NCBI GenBank assembly: GCA_964036275.1
Contig: OZ038438.1
Location: 7,446,978 to 7,510,977, forward strand
DNA: 64,000 nucleotides
Direction: 5' to 3'
Origin: Litoditis marina
Lineage: Eukaryota > Nematoda > Chromadorea > Rhabditida > Rhabditidae
Shown here: piece by piece, positions 36,101 through 47,593 of the stretch
How the letters are laid out: each line of letters opens with the position of its first letter
How positions within the stretch are numbered: the stretch's first letter is position 1
Made by a program: the position numbers and the translations under genes
The notes under the pieces: generated by a model
Seen by the model: only the letters and a program-made list of their open reading frames with translations
What the model was told of the DNA's origin: nothing
The model's database searches: none

Positions 36101-38872
36101 CATAATCTCTTGAAGCCACGGCGATATAACCCAGAATTGCATGTTGCGTACATTTCGAAACACGATTCCATTGTGTGGTAGTTCTGAAGTTGCACTAGGC
36201 AGTTCCCAGCTGTTCCGTAATTGAGGAAATGGGGAGAAAGGTCGGAATCAGATTTTATTCGATATAGGTGTACACCGCATAGGATTAAGTTTTATTTGGA
36301 GGAATATTAGACATTTCGGATTGTTTATTTTTCGAGTTGGTAGTTTAATCGTTTGTTGTTTCATACTATGCTCCAAAACATTAATAAACTTCTTGTTTCT
36401 TACTTTTTAGTACCTGGCATATAATGTTCGTGGGTAACCAACGCTGTAATCGCGTGTTAATATACTGTTACAGTATGTCGCCAGTGGTCCGTTCGTTACT
36501 GTTCAGTACCTCGGGTTTTGAGAAAAGTGCTGATGGACACCGATTACCCGTTCTCGATAAGGACATTAAAGCGAAATATGTGAAGGTAATGACTCACCTT
36601 TACGCTTTTGTGTGACTGACTACAGAATCTCGGCATCATTTCCATTTACCAGTGTTTGGTATAGGTAGGGACCAAATCATCGTTGTAGTTTGATTTAGAT
36701 AGACGCTTAATTTACAAATGTTCACCGAAAAGAAACGGGATCAAACTACAAACACATCGAGATATTACAACACACGCCGTTAGGCCTTCATTGGGAAGAG
36801 CCAACCTTCGATAACTAATCTTATCTCGAATATAACACCTCGAAACATTTCTAGTTGGATAACGTGACCTCTTCTTCAAAAAATGGCCAATCATGAAATC
36901 TCGGTGAGGCATAGCATTATTGTATATCTGCATTGTCTCTAGGAGAGAAACCCGTTTTGTCTTTCTGATCGGGTTTGATAAATCATAAATATACAATATT
37001 AGTATATATTATTGTATTAAGGAGTGCATTTCCTTGTTGAGTTCGCATGTGTATTATTCCCTGGTCGCTGATAGACTTCTGGTATTCCTTTTTGATACTT
37101 TGCAAAGGTGAGTATTTTTATTAATTGTTTATTTCATCTCCTATGTGTGCTGCATCATACGTGGGGCGGCTTTGTTGTTCACAATTATTAGTTGAAAATC
37201 AGGTGTTGTATTTGGGTAGCTAAACGATAAAAACGGGTGGTCAATGTGGTTTGCACCAGTAAGGGCGATTGTTAGGGTGGTTCGCAATGTTGGAGAAACC
37301 AACAAAGTTGCCCTCCACTCGTACATACCGTTCAATTGTCTTATTCAGTACCGAGATTATCTCTGATATTGTGGTGATCACGGGAAAGGCAACTCCTCAA
37401 CATCTGATCGATCGAATTTCAACGCATCTGGAGAATAGAGGGTTCGTTTCTTAATTTTCGTGTAAGCGGGCAATAAATTCCCATCAAAAGTAGTGCGTTG
37501 TTTGGGGGAGATTAAGAAAAATGTATAGAATGTCATAGTTCTCAAATTTCAGAGTATGAAAAGGATATGTTTAGAAGTATAAATCACTGCATTTGTGATT
37601 TTCAGTTATACTGCTACCTTCCTCATTGAAAATGCCGTCAAGTCGCATCGAAACGGCATAACACATGTGGATAAGACGGAGTCTCTCCCTTCTCATGCAA
37701 CGGTAAGTAAATCATTAGTAGACGTTATGCTTTTTTGTTGAAAAGGCTACCACCTAGAGCGGAATGCAGGGCGACGCTCAGTTTGTTGGTTCCATATATC
37801 TTTCAGATGGTTGGATCGTGGCCCTATTACCCTATTTACATTGGTGTTAATAACTTCTCGGAAATTCAACACTGTCCGGTTTCTATTCGATGTTAATCGG
37901 TTGCTTTTCCGGTTGCTCATCGATTTTGGTCAACTTAAGTTTAATTGAGTGTTGCATTCTCAAAGTTTCCAGGCGGTCCTTGTCATTTCTGAGGAACCAT
38001 CTGAGCTTGCCATGAAGTGGATTTCTAAGCAAACCGATGCTGATATTGTGGCTCTGGAAGCTAACATTCCTTTAGTGAACAAGGACAAGGTGAGTTGTTT
38101 TAATCAGCCTCAACGACTTGCTAGTTACATACCTCCTAGTTTTGACATAATGTAGCACATGTTTACAGTTTGTTGAAAGTCTATACTTTATTCGACTATT
38201 CCACACCCTATCTTTACCTACACGAGTTTAGTCTTGTCTCTGTGTCCATTCAACGTATATCGATTACTTATATCTAATGTTAGATTCCGAATCCATATAA
38301 GTCATCATGAAGTAAACAAATGTGCAATGTTTTTTTCAGATGCACGTGCTGATGGTCGGTACTCTCACTTCTGGATTGTATGAATCTGCCTCGAAGAAAC
38401 CTATTTTGGGAAGAGCTAGCTTTGCTCAATTGTGTGGTGCCACCGAAAGCCATAGACTTCGTGAGTTCAACATTTATGATTATTAACTAAAACACATGTT
38501 CTTCTTGCACTTCTCATGACAGAATGAATCCTAGGCCAAACGTTTACTATCTATATTCTCAACGAATCGCCGAGATTGTATTTGTATTACTCATGTTTAG
38601 TGGAAACATAATTTGCCAACCGGCTTCGAACCCAACTTGAAAACGTTGATACTAAGTTCCGCTAATAATCATTCAGTTCTACATTTGATGTTCTCATTAC
38701 TCTGTTTCTTAGTTGTTGTCATTGTCCTATTACAATGTGTTTTGGTGTAGAAATACACTCGTTACCTGCAGATGCTGCTGTCTGTGACATTGGAGCTCCT
38801 TTCGGCTGGATTGAGAACGGAAAAGAAGCACTGATGGATGCATTCGGTCGGCAGTTATTCGTTTCTGTTTGA
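33102..38872 (+). CDS. edc-3: EDC3-like enhancer of mRNA decapping (LSm16)
   Basis: Scaffold that promotes Dcp2 decapping in P-bodies. Exons: 33102-33220, 33448-33571, 33754-33829, 34718-34850, 35124-35178, 35271-35379, 35612-35766, 35902-36059, 36474-36585, 37022-37107, 37349-37441, 37606-37702, 37973-38089, 38340-38460, 38751-38872; 558 residues, all in phase. The N-terminal LSm-like domain (about 1-85) starts MDSCIGSVLSVDCGKGGYFQ, with KNITLSRAFK and VSVKVLKLPD. A Ser/Arg-rich linker follows. The FDF motif is TDFDFDANLELFQKRGNE, followed by EEFFETEE. The C-terminal half is divergent but fits the YjeF_N fold (DIVVITGKAT in strand 1, AAVCDIGAPFGW near the end). The GGxN-type nucleotide-binding loop is not clear. 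The linker introns carry a SINE-like repeat and a MITE. Confidence 0.85.
33890..34118 (-). mobile_element. tRNA-derived SINE-like repeat
   Basis: Read on the minus strand, the head (34115 to about 34044) looks like a tRNA: an A box TGGTGTAGTGG at 34108-34098 and, about 34 bases on, a B box GTTCGATCCCC at 34064-34054. That is the RNA polymerase III spacing of a tRNA gene. A tRNA-unrelated body of about 150 bases follows to about 33890. No protein is encoded. It lies in the third intron of the EDC3-like gene, antisense to it. A tRNA pseudogene is the alternative. Confidence 0.65.
36683..36753. repeat. MITE, TGTAGTTTGATC family, copy
   Basis: Left end GTTGTAGTTTGAT and right end GGATCAAACTACAAAC are inverted copies around a loop of about 45 bases. 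Intron of the EDC3-like gene. Confidence 0.75.
37156..37324. repeat. Inverted-repeat element, TACGTGGGGCG family, copy 2
   Basis: Left end ATACGTGGGGCGGCTTTGTT and right end CAAAGTTGCCCTCCACTCGT are imperfect inverses. It shares its left end and the downstream block AAAAGCAGGTGTT / AAAATCAGGTGTT with the copy at 17068-17264. It ends 24 bases before the EDC3-like exon at 37349. Confidence 0.6.
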
Positions 38873-39646
38873 TCTGAACACACCTACTTATGGGTTCGTA
38901 GATGGGTTTATGGAGCTAGCAAAGCTAGTAAACTGAAGTAGCACCGAGAAATGTGTATATTATTCTATTTTCTCATTTCTTTTCGTAATATCACTATCCT
39001 CTCTAGAATTATAGATGTAGCATTTTTGTATGGGTTCCGGAATATTTGTTTTATATTTTGAGACCGACTCTGAATCTCGCCGTTGTTTCAACTGTACTTG
39101 TCTGTACGTCTGTTCTCTATTCACAGCTGTCACAGATTTCTATTCCTGATTCGTTCTCGTTTCAATATCTCGTCATCACATGTTATTTCTACGGTTTCCT
39201 CCACCTGTTCTTTCTGTTTCCGGTGTATGTGCGTGATGTTCCTGCGTTTTCGTTGAATAGTTGCATGCTCAGGTTTATCACTCATACAAGTTTGGTTGTG
39301 TTACGCCTTTCTGTACCTTTCTCCGTTTTATATCTGTATGTTCTACACCTAAAAACTTCTCTATAACTATGCCCTGTAGGGTTTCATTGGAACATTGTCT
39401 TCGTTTTGTCGATATTCACCTCACCCATATTTGCCCTGTCACAAATTCTTGCAATGTTTACAATCCTTGAAATTTAAACTCAAAATAAATAGATTAGTTC
39501 CAATGTGTGTTGATGTATTTTGTTCTCTACTTGTATGTCGATACACATTCTTTATTCACATTGTTGATCCTATCTGATACCTACGCACAGTTTCTGAGGA
39601 AGCACTCACCGACCAGTCAGTGGGGATTATTTGAAGTTTTTTCAGC
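38873..39646 (+). other. Spacer between EDC3-like gene and TMEM170
   Basis: 774 bp on the same strand as both neighbours. It holds the EDC3-like 3' UTR and a pyrimidine-rich AT stretch, with an AATAAA at about 39484. No gene is seen; the open frames here have no recognisable protein features. A TTTTTTCAG acceptor ends one base before the TMEM170 ATG. Confidence 0.6.
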
Positions 39647-40850
39647 ATGAACGAGTCGACAGTATCATTTGCCTCGAATAGCACGATATCCCCTTTGCCG
39701 TTCGATAGCTCGACAGCGCCTTCGCAGATCATATCCTTATTTGAGAATGATCGGAATTTCACTGGAAGTGCTGATTCATCAAGGCGAGTTTTGTTCTTCT
39801 TCCGCCGCTCATATTGAATAGCTTAATACTGAAACCCCAAACATAATATATTGTTGATTTTTAATGAATCATGCATCTCCAGCCGCATGAATCAGCAAAC
39901 AAATTCGTAATCATTATCTGCTGGTTTGTGACAACTGACGACCTAGCTGGTTCAACTCTGTTCCCCCTCAGGAATATATTTTTTTTCAGTAATCCGTTCA
40001 CGGTGATTGGTGCCCTACTATTGAACGGTGGTCATATGACGGATTGGTGGGAGCTGACCCTATCTATTTTGCTCTGGATGACCCTTTCATACGTAATCAT
40101 CTATCTCGGGGCAGCATTGATAGCCCTGCTTTTGATGAGAAGACATCCATACGTTCTGCTAGTATTCATGGGAATGTTAGGTTCGTTGCGGTTGTATGTT
40201 CATTTTTTCATTGCTTCTTCCTGAAAATGAGATGAAGTTTGGGTTGTCTTCAACTAGCTGCCTTACCTCCGATTTTATCCGGACACAAATACTTTTAGGG
40301 GAAACCGCAGTGAATACCACCTCAAGTTGGCATTCAAAGCAAAACACAATAGCGGTATATCATAACTCTTAGAGTAGTTGGTGCACAGTTGGGTATACAG
40401 AACTATTGCGGTTCTGCTGTGTTTATAGTTGAGATCAAAATAGTGCTTTTCATATTCTGTTCTGCTGTGTTTATAGTTGAGATCAAAATAGTGTTTTTCA
40501 TATCAAATACTGAACTTTAGGGAGCAGCCAAATATTTGTTGTAGTTTGACTTTGATACACGCCATAATTTATAAATTTCGACTGATAAGCAAAGGGTCAA
40601 ACTACAAACAACACGGGATAGGGGAATATGAGTCGTATCGAGTTGTATTATATTCCAGGCTAGACTGTCAATTTCAGGCATGTGTGTGATCGGGCCGGCA
40701 ACGGTGGGAGCGATAACATCGTTGTCACTAGCCTCTGCGCTGTCAGCATCTAATAAAGTGGTATCTCCGTGGCATTGTATGATATTAGGCGTATCTCAAT
40801 CAGTTATACTCGTTGTAGTATCCTTCTCACGATTACTAGGCACCCTATAG
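39647..40850 (+). CDS. TMEM170 family transmembrane protein
   Basis: Three-pass membrane protein. TMEM170A in vertebrates shapes ER and nuclear-envelope membranes; that role here is inferred. Exons: 39647-39783, 39990-40180, 40678-40850; 166 residues. The first 45 residues are polar and Ser/Thr/Asn-rich. The family core follows: MTDWWELTLSILLWMTLSYV starting the first membrane helix (about 65-93), MRRHPY, a second helix through GMCVIGPATVGAITSLSLAS, then ILGVSQSVILVVVSFSRLLG and the conserved end TL before the stop. Exon 1 ends AAG/GCGAGT, a GC 5' splice site: using the nearby GT (AGGCGA/GTTTTG) puts a TAA at the start of exon 2. The ATG directly follows TTTTTTCAGC, a likely spliced-leader acceptor. 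Confidence 0.87.
40411..40503 (+). repeat. Tandem duplication, 49-bp period
   Basis: TTCTGCTGTGTTTATAGTTG and the following 25 bases occur twice (from 40411 and 40460), nearly identical. In the second TMEM170 intron. Confidence 0.9.
40535..40611. repeat. MITE, TGTAGTTTGATC family, copy
   Basis: Left end TTGTTGTAGTTTGAC and right end GTCAAACTACAAACAAC are perfect inverses over 13 bases. The loop is AT-rich. In the second TMEM170 intron. Confidence 0.8.
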
Positions 40851-42518
40851 TAGTTTGTAGATATTAGACACCAGTATATCGTACATGAGAGTATTATAAT
40901 AATTTCTGTTTGTTTATAACTCCTTGTATTTATTCTCTTGATAGTGTCACAGCTTCTCACTGCATGCTCATTATGTGTACATTATACTCGGAAGACACAC
41001 GAGTAGTTCATGTTAGGCAGCGTTCATACTCATATGCAGCTGAAATTGTGTGTAAAACAAAAACATTCGATACGTAAGTTCTTCAAAATGCTTACATATA
41101 ACATAGGTCAAGCTCAGAAGGTATGAACGCAGTCTAAAACATATTTTCAAGGAACTTTAATTGGTTGAGGATGTGACCGTTTAATAAGGACTCCGACGGG
41201 TCGGTTAGTCAGCCATATGCTAGTCAGGAAGTAAGTACCCTTTCTATATTAGGGACCGTGATATTTATCGATGTTATGTGATGTAGAACAACCTGAACAC
41301 AAGTTGACTCGTAGACTAATAATCAGTAAGTGATTCGAAAGAGAGTATGTGAGTAGGTTGTTTTCTGAGTTTCGTTTGATTTCGTGTAGATTAGAACAAG
41401 TAGCCTTAAACTGTAAACGTATCACCCTATTACTTAATATATGATTTCAGCTCACTAAATATCTTTATTTTGTATCGTCGAGTTATAAATTGGGAAAATT
41501 CGTGTTCGATTTCATTTGATTTGTCCACCACTTCAACATTATTTTCCTTGGAAAATTGTAAAACAAAATAATTTTATCAAAATTGTATTGCACCCACTGT
41601 AACCCTTCAAATGGTTTACACTATAAAACGCAGTCAAGGTGCTACAAAAACAACACACAGTCATCATTTTATTTTTGACGGGGCAAATTATTTTTGAGAA
41701 CCGTGTCCCGCGAACCAGGTAAAACCGTGTTCAGATAGTGGTTCACACAAATTAAAGTTCAGATAGTGGTTCACACAAGGGATATAAGATAAAACACACT
41801 GAAATAAATAAACAAGCTGCTGAGGAAAAGAGGAAGATGAGAGAGAAACCAAGAAAGTGTAATAGTTCGACTTCTTGGTGTAAACCAGTTTGGCCAAAGG
41901 TTCACTTTTGTGGCCGTTTGAATGTTTCCTGGAAATCAGATAAACCGTTTTTCAACAAAACATTTATAACTACATAATCAACCGCATATTCTCGAAGTAA
42001 AGAGAAAAGACGATACTCAATTAACAGTTAAGAGAACTTGTTCTGCTGTGAACCAACACATTTCAAAATGTGTCTCTTGTTTGCGAGTTCACAACCGTTA
42101 TGATACGTTATCGTGCTGCATTTTTTGTGTTTTCCACGAATGAATTTTTTTGGAAATGAGTTTAAAAGGTGGTAATAATATATCAGTAATAGTAAATTAA
42201 GCTGTCAGTAATAATGGATTCATACACACGGCTAGTGGATTGTTAAATTGAAAAGGAAATTTCCCAGTAAGCTGTTGACAGCCTGTTATTTCATTGTCAG
42301 GAATGACCGAACTACAACATTTCGGGCGTTCCGCGGATTGGTTCCCAATGGGAGGTGCGGGAGTTCCGCAGGACTGCCGATTTTGTCCGCGGAACTCCCT
42401 AACATATGCATTCTCTATAATAAGGCAATAACAGGTGATCCACGTCAACAGAAGTAAACAACATTTATTCAACAATGAGTAACCAGCAGAAAACAATAAC
42501 AACTAATACAACATAACA
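40851..42518. other. Intergenic region between convergent TMEM170 and DDX52
   Basis: 1.67 kb with both 3' UTRs. It contains a 29-bp-period direct duplication (GTTCAGATAGTGGTTCACAC at 41729 and 41758), a small CG-rich hairpin element at 42323-42400, and a DDX52 poly(A) signal (AATAAA on minus, 42469-42464) about 50 bases after its stop. No gene recognised. Confidence 0.65.
42323..42400. repeat. Small hairpin MITE, TCCGCGGA family, copy 1
   Basis: GGGCGTTCCGCGGA at the left and TCCGCGGAACTCCC at the right are inverse ends around an inner CG-rich segment. It is related to the copy at 46766-46836. Confidence 0.6.
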
Positions 42519-45500
42519 CTACTTCATCTCTTTCTTTCCTTTCTTCTTCAACAGACCTTTATTCTGAGATTTCTTCTTGGATACCTGAAATTGACAATGT
42601 TGTAATAGTTTAAATATACAACATTGTTTCCACACTTTTATTGTCGTCAAACAGTAGAATAATGTAGTATGTATAACATACAATCTATGATCAGTAAGTA
42701 AATTTAGTATAAACTTCCAAAACACTCGTCCTCTAGAGATTGCATTTGCTTATTGTGCGATATTCCGCTAGATATCTGAGAATTATGCATCCAAACTCTG
42801 AAGTATTTCAGTAATTAGGAATCCGATCATAATATATGCCTTCTCCGCATACCTTTCCTTTCTCCGATGTTGGAATAGACTCCTTGTCGCCATCTTTCTT
42901 ACCCTTCTTCTTCATGAATGCAATATGTTTTCTTTTCGGCGCATGCCGAAGAAGCGTATTCTTCTCGTGTCTGAAAAAATACTAATATACTTGGCCCTTT
43001 ACAGCATGTGATGAAATACAGAAAATGATTTTTCTATTGAACAAAGTCTTTAAAATGATTTGCATAGTTCGGAGTAGTAGAGTAATCGTGCCTGAAACTG
43101 ATTATCTTATCAGAGAACCGAAAAAAAGAGATGCCAGTATCATGTCAACTGCTCAAAACATACCTGTTCACGTGTTTCAACGAAAGTGTATACTGTGGGA
43201 CTTCGAATCCAGCCTGGCTAATAACAGTAGCAATAGGGCGTAGGAACTTGGTGTCGTCCTGCGTGAAATATGTGATCGATTGACCCGACCTACCAGCGCG
43301 ACCTGTGCGACCTACAAAAAAATCTGTATAACTGTTTAGAAGACTATAACTTTCACAACATCTAAATTGTAGTTTGATCTGCACACAGAGATAGTTTGCA
43401 AATTCAGTAGCAACAGTCATGAGCAATCCAAAGCATTACTCGTGTTTAAAAAAATCATAATTATATTCTCACATTCTGCTTGATTCTATTTCTGTAAAGA
43501 AACAAAAATAAAGAAACAGAAACCCACCAACGCGATGAATATAGCTGACGATGGATGTGGGTAAATCGAAGTTTATCACGAGATTGACATTTTTCAAATC
43601 AAGTCCACGTCCCATCAATTCAGTACAAATGAGTACAAGAATATCTCCGGCCCGGAATGACTCGATAATTTTCTCACGCTGGAAATTGAGATGATCACAG
43701 GGAAAGGCAATTTCAGATGTTTATCACCAGAATAGGTGAACTAGTCATTGTAAGCTAATAAAGTTTAATAATGACGTTGTGCTGCACGAGCTCACCTCTT
43801 GTTGCTTCTTTTCACTGGATATGAACTGGACAGAGATGGGTGGATCGAAGCGAGAAACGGCTGCCATCAATTCGCGAGCACGTTCCTTGCTCTGGAGAGA
43901 GACCAAATATAATATTTTTATAGTATTTAACGCATGCAGCCTCATAGATTGATTTTGAGTCAACTGCAGAGTAGAGGGAGGTGGGGTGAAAACTATAAAA
44001 GCATAATATAAGAGGGTAAAATCACAACAATGTCGGTGAGATGGAAACTTCAAAAGTGGCAGCGCCCTGGTACGTGATCGTTGCTACCAGATTTCAGCAC
44101 ACCAGGTAATATTTCCGCGAAGAAAACCCTACCTGTACGAAAATCAACGCAGGGGGGTCGAACTTCTTCTGCAACAATTCTCGGAGGGCAATAACCTTGC
44201 CGTGTTCCGATCCTGCGAAAACCAACTGCTGGGTGACATTTGTATTTGAGCTATTTCTGCAACAAAACCAATTTCCAACGCAGACAAAAAGTAGAAATGG
44301 CACATTCTATTCTAACGAGGATTCAACCGTTATACTTCGGTAGATGCGTCGTTCCACCAAGTTGTGACCGTTTGCTTCTGTCAGCCCATAACCTCTTAAC
44401 TAAATATCGAGATTCGCAACGGTTTCTCATTCATTGACTAGAATCGAAACAATTAGTGGACAGTTTAATTTGAGAAAAACCCGAGTAAACAATAAATTGT
44501 CGGATGTCTGTCACGAATAATTAAAACAAAATGGCAGAAATTCCTTTAACATTACTAGAATTCTCACCTTTCTCCGATACACAGCATGGCCACATTGGTG
44601 AGGTTCTCCTTACACCTGAACAGCAACCCTTTATTAAAACGAGCTCCATCTATTTATGATCATTTTCAATGCGCCAAGCTTGCAAACCACGAAGGTGTAC
44701 CATTCTTGCGATATCATCGAGATACAAATTTTATTTCAGCATACAAACCATTTAGCACTTGCTTACCATTCTTCGACTTCGTATGAGAAGGTGGCGCTGA
44801 AAAACGCCCGCCGCGTGAATTTGCCGTCGCAAGCTTTGTATATAGCCGCCAGCTGAAATATACAAATTCTTCAACATCTAGCAAACTAGCCATATTATGA
44901 AGTATGACTAATTGCTTGAACTAAAAAAAAAAATTCCAAGATAAACACAAAAACATATAGTTTGAACAAGGGGCGCGTTCACCCAAACAAAACTGCCAGG
45001 AAGCATCCTGTAAACAGTACCTGTGTTCTGAAACAGCGATCTTGTCCTTCAACAACTTCAAACAGACGATCGCTTTCGTCTACAACCAGCCAGCTGATAA
45101 ATAAAATAAAACAATAATGCTTAAAACCCCCAACCACTGTGAACAGGAAATATGTAGATAGTGATGAAACTCTGAACCGAAGCAGTTAGTCGAAATGAAT
45201 TGTGAAATAGACGATTCAACTCTTTCCATTTCACATATATAAAAAAAAAACATTACAAAGAGGCAGTAATACCAGAACAACATTCATAATAATTGGCTTA
45301 CCGTAGCGCCTTCAGAGAAAATTCTGCAATGTGATGAGCGATCCTATTGGGAGTAGATATCAGAACATCAACTGCAAATTTGATCCATTCACATCCCATT
45401 TAACGTTATTATTGTAGTTTCAAAACAAAGTTTTGTATTGCTACTCCAGCGATAAATTGTGATACATTTACTAGAGGAAAACTATCTACGAAAACAAAAT

Positions 45501-47593
45501 TGAAAGGGTGGGACACCAAAACAAACTAACCATTTCCGCTGGGTTTCTCACCATCGAAGCAGGCTATATTCACATTCAAGCCGCTACTGAACTTCAAGAA
45601 TTGACGATATGTCTAGAAAACGATATACTATATACGTTATTGGCAACTGCATGAATAAATAGAATGAAAAAAATACACGGAATAGCGGGATCAATTTTTG
45701 ACTAAACGTGAAAAAGGTTCAAGTTTCAAGTTTTACAATACCTGAGCAGCGAGTTCTCGTGTCGGTTCTAGAACGACAGCGAACAACTTCATTCCGTCCT
45801 TATACTTCTCCATTTTTTTCAAGCGTAAAACATCCAGAATAACAGGGAGAGCGAAAGCGAGAGTTTTCCCAGAACCTGAAGCCAGTAGTTGATTGAACAA
45901 AGACGACAATGTAGAGCCATGTTTATCAGAAGAACTGACATACACTAGTGAGGTCCGACTATTCGATCAGAAGAAGTCCGTTTTTGAAGTTGAGCACGTG
46001 CAAATTAATGACTTTGCAATAAAAATAGACAAATTTACTGGCTTTTGGGCGATAAAGCACTCCGTTTTCAAACTTTCCGACTATAAGGACAACTTCACTA
46101 GACTGACCGGTGGGGGCACTACAGAGTAGATCTCTTCGTTGTGCCATTAGAGGAATCGACTGCATTTGAATCGGCGTGGGCTCAGTAATGCCGAACTCCC
46201 GCAAAGAGGCTGGCAGTTGTGGTGGTAACGCGAGATCATCAAAATCGAGAAGTGGGTCCGGAATATTCTCTCCCCATGTGAATATTCGATTCAACCGACG
46301 CAGTTGGGACACCTGCAATTATGACGCTCAACACAAAACAGAAGCCGCGACGTTTTTTCACATACTTTTACAGTGGTTTAATAACCAGAATTTGGAGAAA
46401 ACAACTAGCTCGCAACAATATTTCGAAATAAAATTGATATATTTCACGTATTTCAATCAGAAAACGAGATAGAATTGTGAGTTCTTACCTATGTGGTTTT
46501 TCAATACACCATACGAACGCAGACATGCCTTCAAAGGAGATACATACCAAAACCAAAATAATAATAAAAATTCAACTCACTTTTGCCGCTATTTTCTTCT
46601 GAACAGCGTCCAAATCTTCTGGTTGACTTGAATCAGCCTTTCTATTATTTGTTAGGGAACCGCCAGCAGTAATTTTCCGTCCGGTGAACAATTCCACTCC
46701 TTGAGAAATTGAAAAATGGGATTGATTGGAATCAACTCGTTGTGGGTCGCGGATTTTGAACAGTTCCGGCGCTCCGCGGGAGTGCCGCACGCAGTTATCT
46801 ACCGCTATTTTAGTCCAAAGTTCCGCGGAGCTCCCGATTAAATTATTCCTCAACCTACCCTCTAACCACGTTTGCGCCAAATTTTTCGAAAGATCCATTT
46901 AGAATTTAGATTTAGACTATTCATGGAGAACCGCGATGCAGATTCAAAAAATATATAGTTTGGTCCAACTTTGACTAGCAAAAACATTTCAGCATGATCA
47001 TACCTCCATCATTAACTGGGTTTGTCTGCTGAACCGGTGATTTCTTCTCTCCCGAAGCAATAGCACGTAGTTCTCTTAGTTCATCCTTTATGTTATCTGG
47101 CAAAACACGCAGTCGCAGAGAGGCAGAATCATCCGCAATGGCTTTCTGAAAAAGCTGAGTCAACTCTACAAGGAATCGGGTTGGGTTTCAAAGGGAACAT
47201 TACCTCAAGTTAATCAAGTTACCTGGTTTTGATTAGTCAGTAATTGGGGAAAATGTACAATCGTGTATAGTCTGTTTCACCAATCGATGTACTCCTACAG
47301 TAATCCGTCAATTATTCAAGGGGGTGTTTTCAAATGAAAAAGTCATTACTTTGGTTTCACATTTCAGAGTTAGTAGTAGTAAACATGTAGAAAACACTAT
47401 GAACATTTTGAGGCGTTCTGAATACGCTAACATAGTAAACTTTGATTTGGAAGTGTTAGCAGATTACTGTAGAGGGTTATAAGTGGGTGGAACAAACTAT
47501 ACTTGAGACTTATTTGAAACTATACAATACCTTCTCATTGGACTTGCTCTTCTTCACTCCAAACGAGAGCCGCCGAAAAATGTCGTCCTTCAT
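42519..47593 (-). CDS. ddx-52: DEAD-box ATP-dependent RNA helicase DDX52 (Rok1)
   Basis: Nucleolar helicase for early pre-rRNA processing and 40S assembly. Sixteen exons (5' to 3'): 47593-47531, 47145-47004, 46699-46581, 46312-46108, 45875-45742, 45612-45531, 45371-45302, 45093-45021, 44852-44767, 44615-44568, 44256-44133, 43891-43796, 43678-43528, 43311-43164, 42970-42853, 42584-42519; 574 residues (human 599). Motifs in order: Q motif [14 protein letters not shown]; motif I APTG/SGKT split by an intron; Ia PTRELAAQ; Ib TPNR; II DESD, the DDX52/Rok1 variant of DEAD; III SAT; RGLD-type motif V ([14 protein letters not shown]); [15 protein letters not shown]. The N-terminal 190 residues carry the DDX52-type preamble ending [16 protein letters not shown]. 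The C-terminal tail is Lys-rich ([17 protein letters not shown]), fitting nucleolar targeting. The start ATG follows TTCAG directly. Confidence 0.97.
46766..46836. repeat. Small hairpin MITE, TCCGCGGA family, copy 2
   Basis: Ends GGCGCTCCGCGGGA and TTCCGCGGAGCTCCC are inverse, 71 bp in all, in the DDX52 intron between exons 2 and 3. Confidence 0.55.

Noticed and set aside
39556..39762. 68-codon frame on the minus strand
   Set aside because: Antisense shadow of the first TMEM170 exon.
43025..43243. Plus-strand frames across the DDX52 locus
   Set aside because: They are antisense to helicase exons that carry conserved motifs on the minus strand.
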